A DNA stretch of 13,299 nt from JBGRQB01 sp041725875 (GTDB taxonomy: Bacteria > Bacteroidota > Ignavibacteria > Ignavibacteriales > Melioribacteraceae): the NCBI GenBank assembly GCA_041725875.1, contig JBGRQB010000125.1, forward strand, positions 1 to 13,299, read 5' to 3'. The notes beneath the pieces were generated by a model. The model did no database searches, was not told the origin of the DNA, and saw only the letters and a list, made by a program, of their open reading frames with translations. Positions 13,245 to 13,299 of this stretch are shown here, in pieces (the stretch's first letter is position 1; each line of letters begins with the position of its first letter). The translations under genes were made by a program, and so were the position numbers.

Positions 13245-13299
13245 AATAGGCTATATTGTCATACGTGATAAGGTGCCTGAGTGGTCCGGCGAAGTGTTA

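Larger units (their letters stand above)
12933..13299. other. gene-free region upstream of amrA
   Basis: No credible reading frame is present in either direction over 367 bases. It holds the leader of amrA (12933 to about 12970), two tandem palindromic repeat copies (13041-13127 and 13153-13244), and at the right edge a third TGTCAT (13257-13262) followed by GC-rich sequence cut off by the window end. Confidence 0.7.

Overview
The window is AT-rich bacterial chromosome with tightly packed, mostly minus-strand genes. The gene repertoire suggests a member of the FCB group, most likely Ignavibacteriota/Chlorobi-like: a Bacteroidetes-type nitroreductase ending in a VHHVPKR-like tail, an exported bleomycin-hydrolase-like C1 peptidase, a PIN-PhoH ATPase, a single-chain glycyl-tRNA synthetase and the AmmeMemo gene pair. 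This placement is inferred from gene content only. I see no phage, IS, plasmid or CRISPR signature.

Layout. 1-74 is the first part of a minus-strand gene for an exported protein. 199-1855 (minus) is a coupled three-gene unit: nitroreductase, flavin-reductase-fold protein, and a membrane-anchored GyrI/TEX264-like protein. A divergent intergenic region leads into a plus-strand, stop/start-overlapping operon at 1993-4695: secreted alpha/beta hydrolase, ECF sigma factor, membrane anti-sigma factor, YbjQ/UPF0145 protein. A perfect stem-loop separates it from the convergent B12-binding-type radical SAM gene (4738-5952). Next on the minus strand come an exported papain-fold peptidase (6083-7453), PIN-PhoH (7623-8957) and glycyl-tRNA synthetase (9111 to about 10607). 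Last is a coupled operon read as amrA (AMMECR1), amrB (MEMO), then a Rossmann/DUF2520 protein (12932-10704). The final 367 bases hold no gene; they carry two tandem copies of an imperfect palindromic TGTCA...TGACA repeat.

How the genes work together. The sigma/anti-sigma pair probably controls its own operon and perhaps envelope functions, with the secreted hydrolase as a coupled output. The nitroreductase and flavin-reductase-like proteins may form an FMN-dependent redox pair. AMMECR1 and MEMO belong to the uncharacterised AmmeMemoRadiSam system; here the usual radical SAM partner is not adjacent and a DUF2520 oxidoreductase is coupled instead.

Best leads for a second look: (1) the glycyl-tRNA synthetase frame has no ATG or GTG at its 5' end and seems to start at ATC, six bases after a good ribosome binding site; (2) the AMMECR1-MEMO-DUF2520 arrangement; (3) an FNR-like palindrome placed as a class II activator site before the radical SAM gene; (4) the hydrolase-led ECF operon with a zinc-free, two-helix anti-sigma factor; (5) the tandem palindromic repeats. 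Nothing here amounts to a clearly new system; AMMECR1-MEMO-DUF2520 comes closest to an undescribed functional unit.
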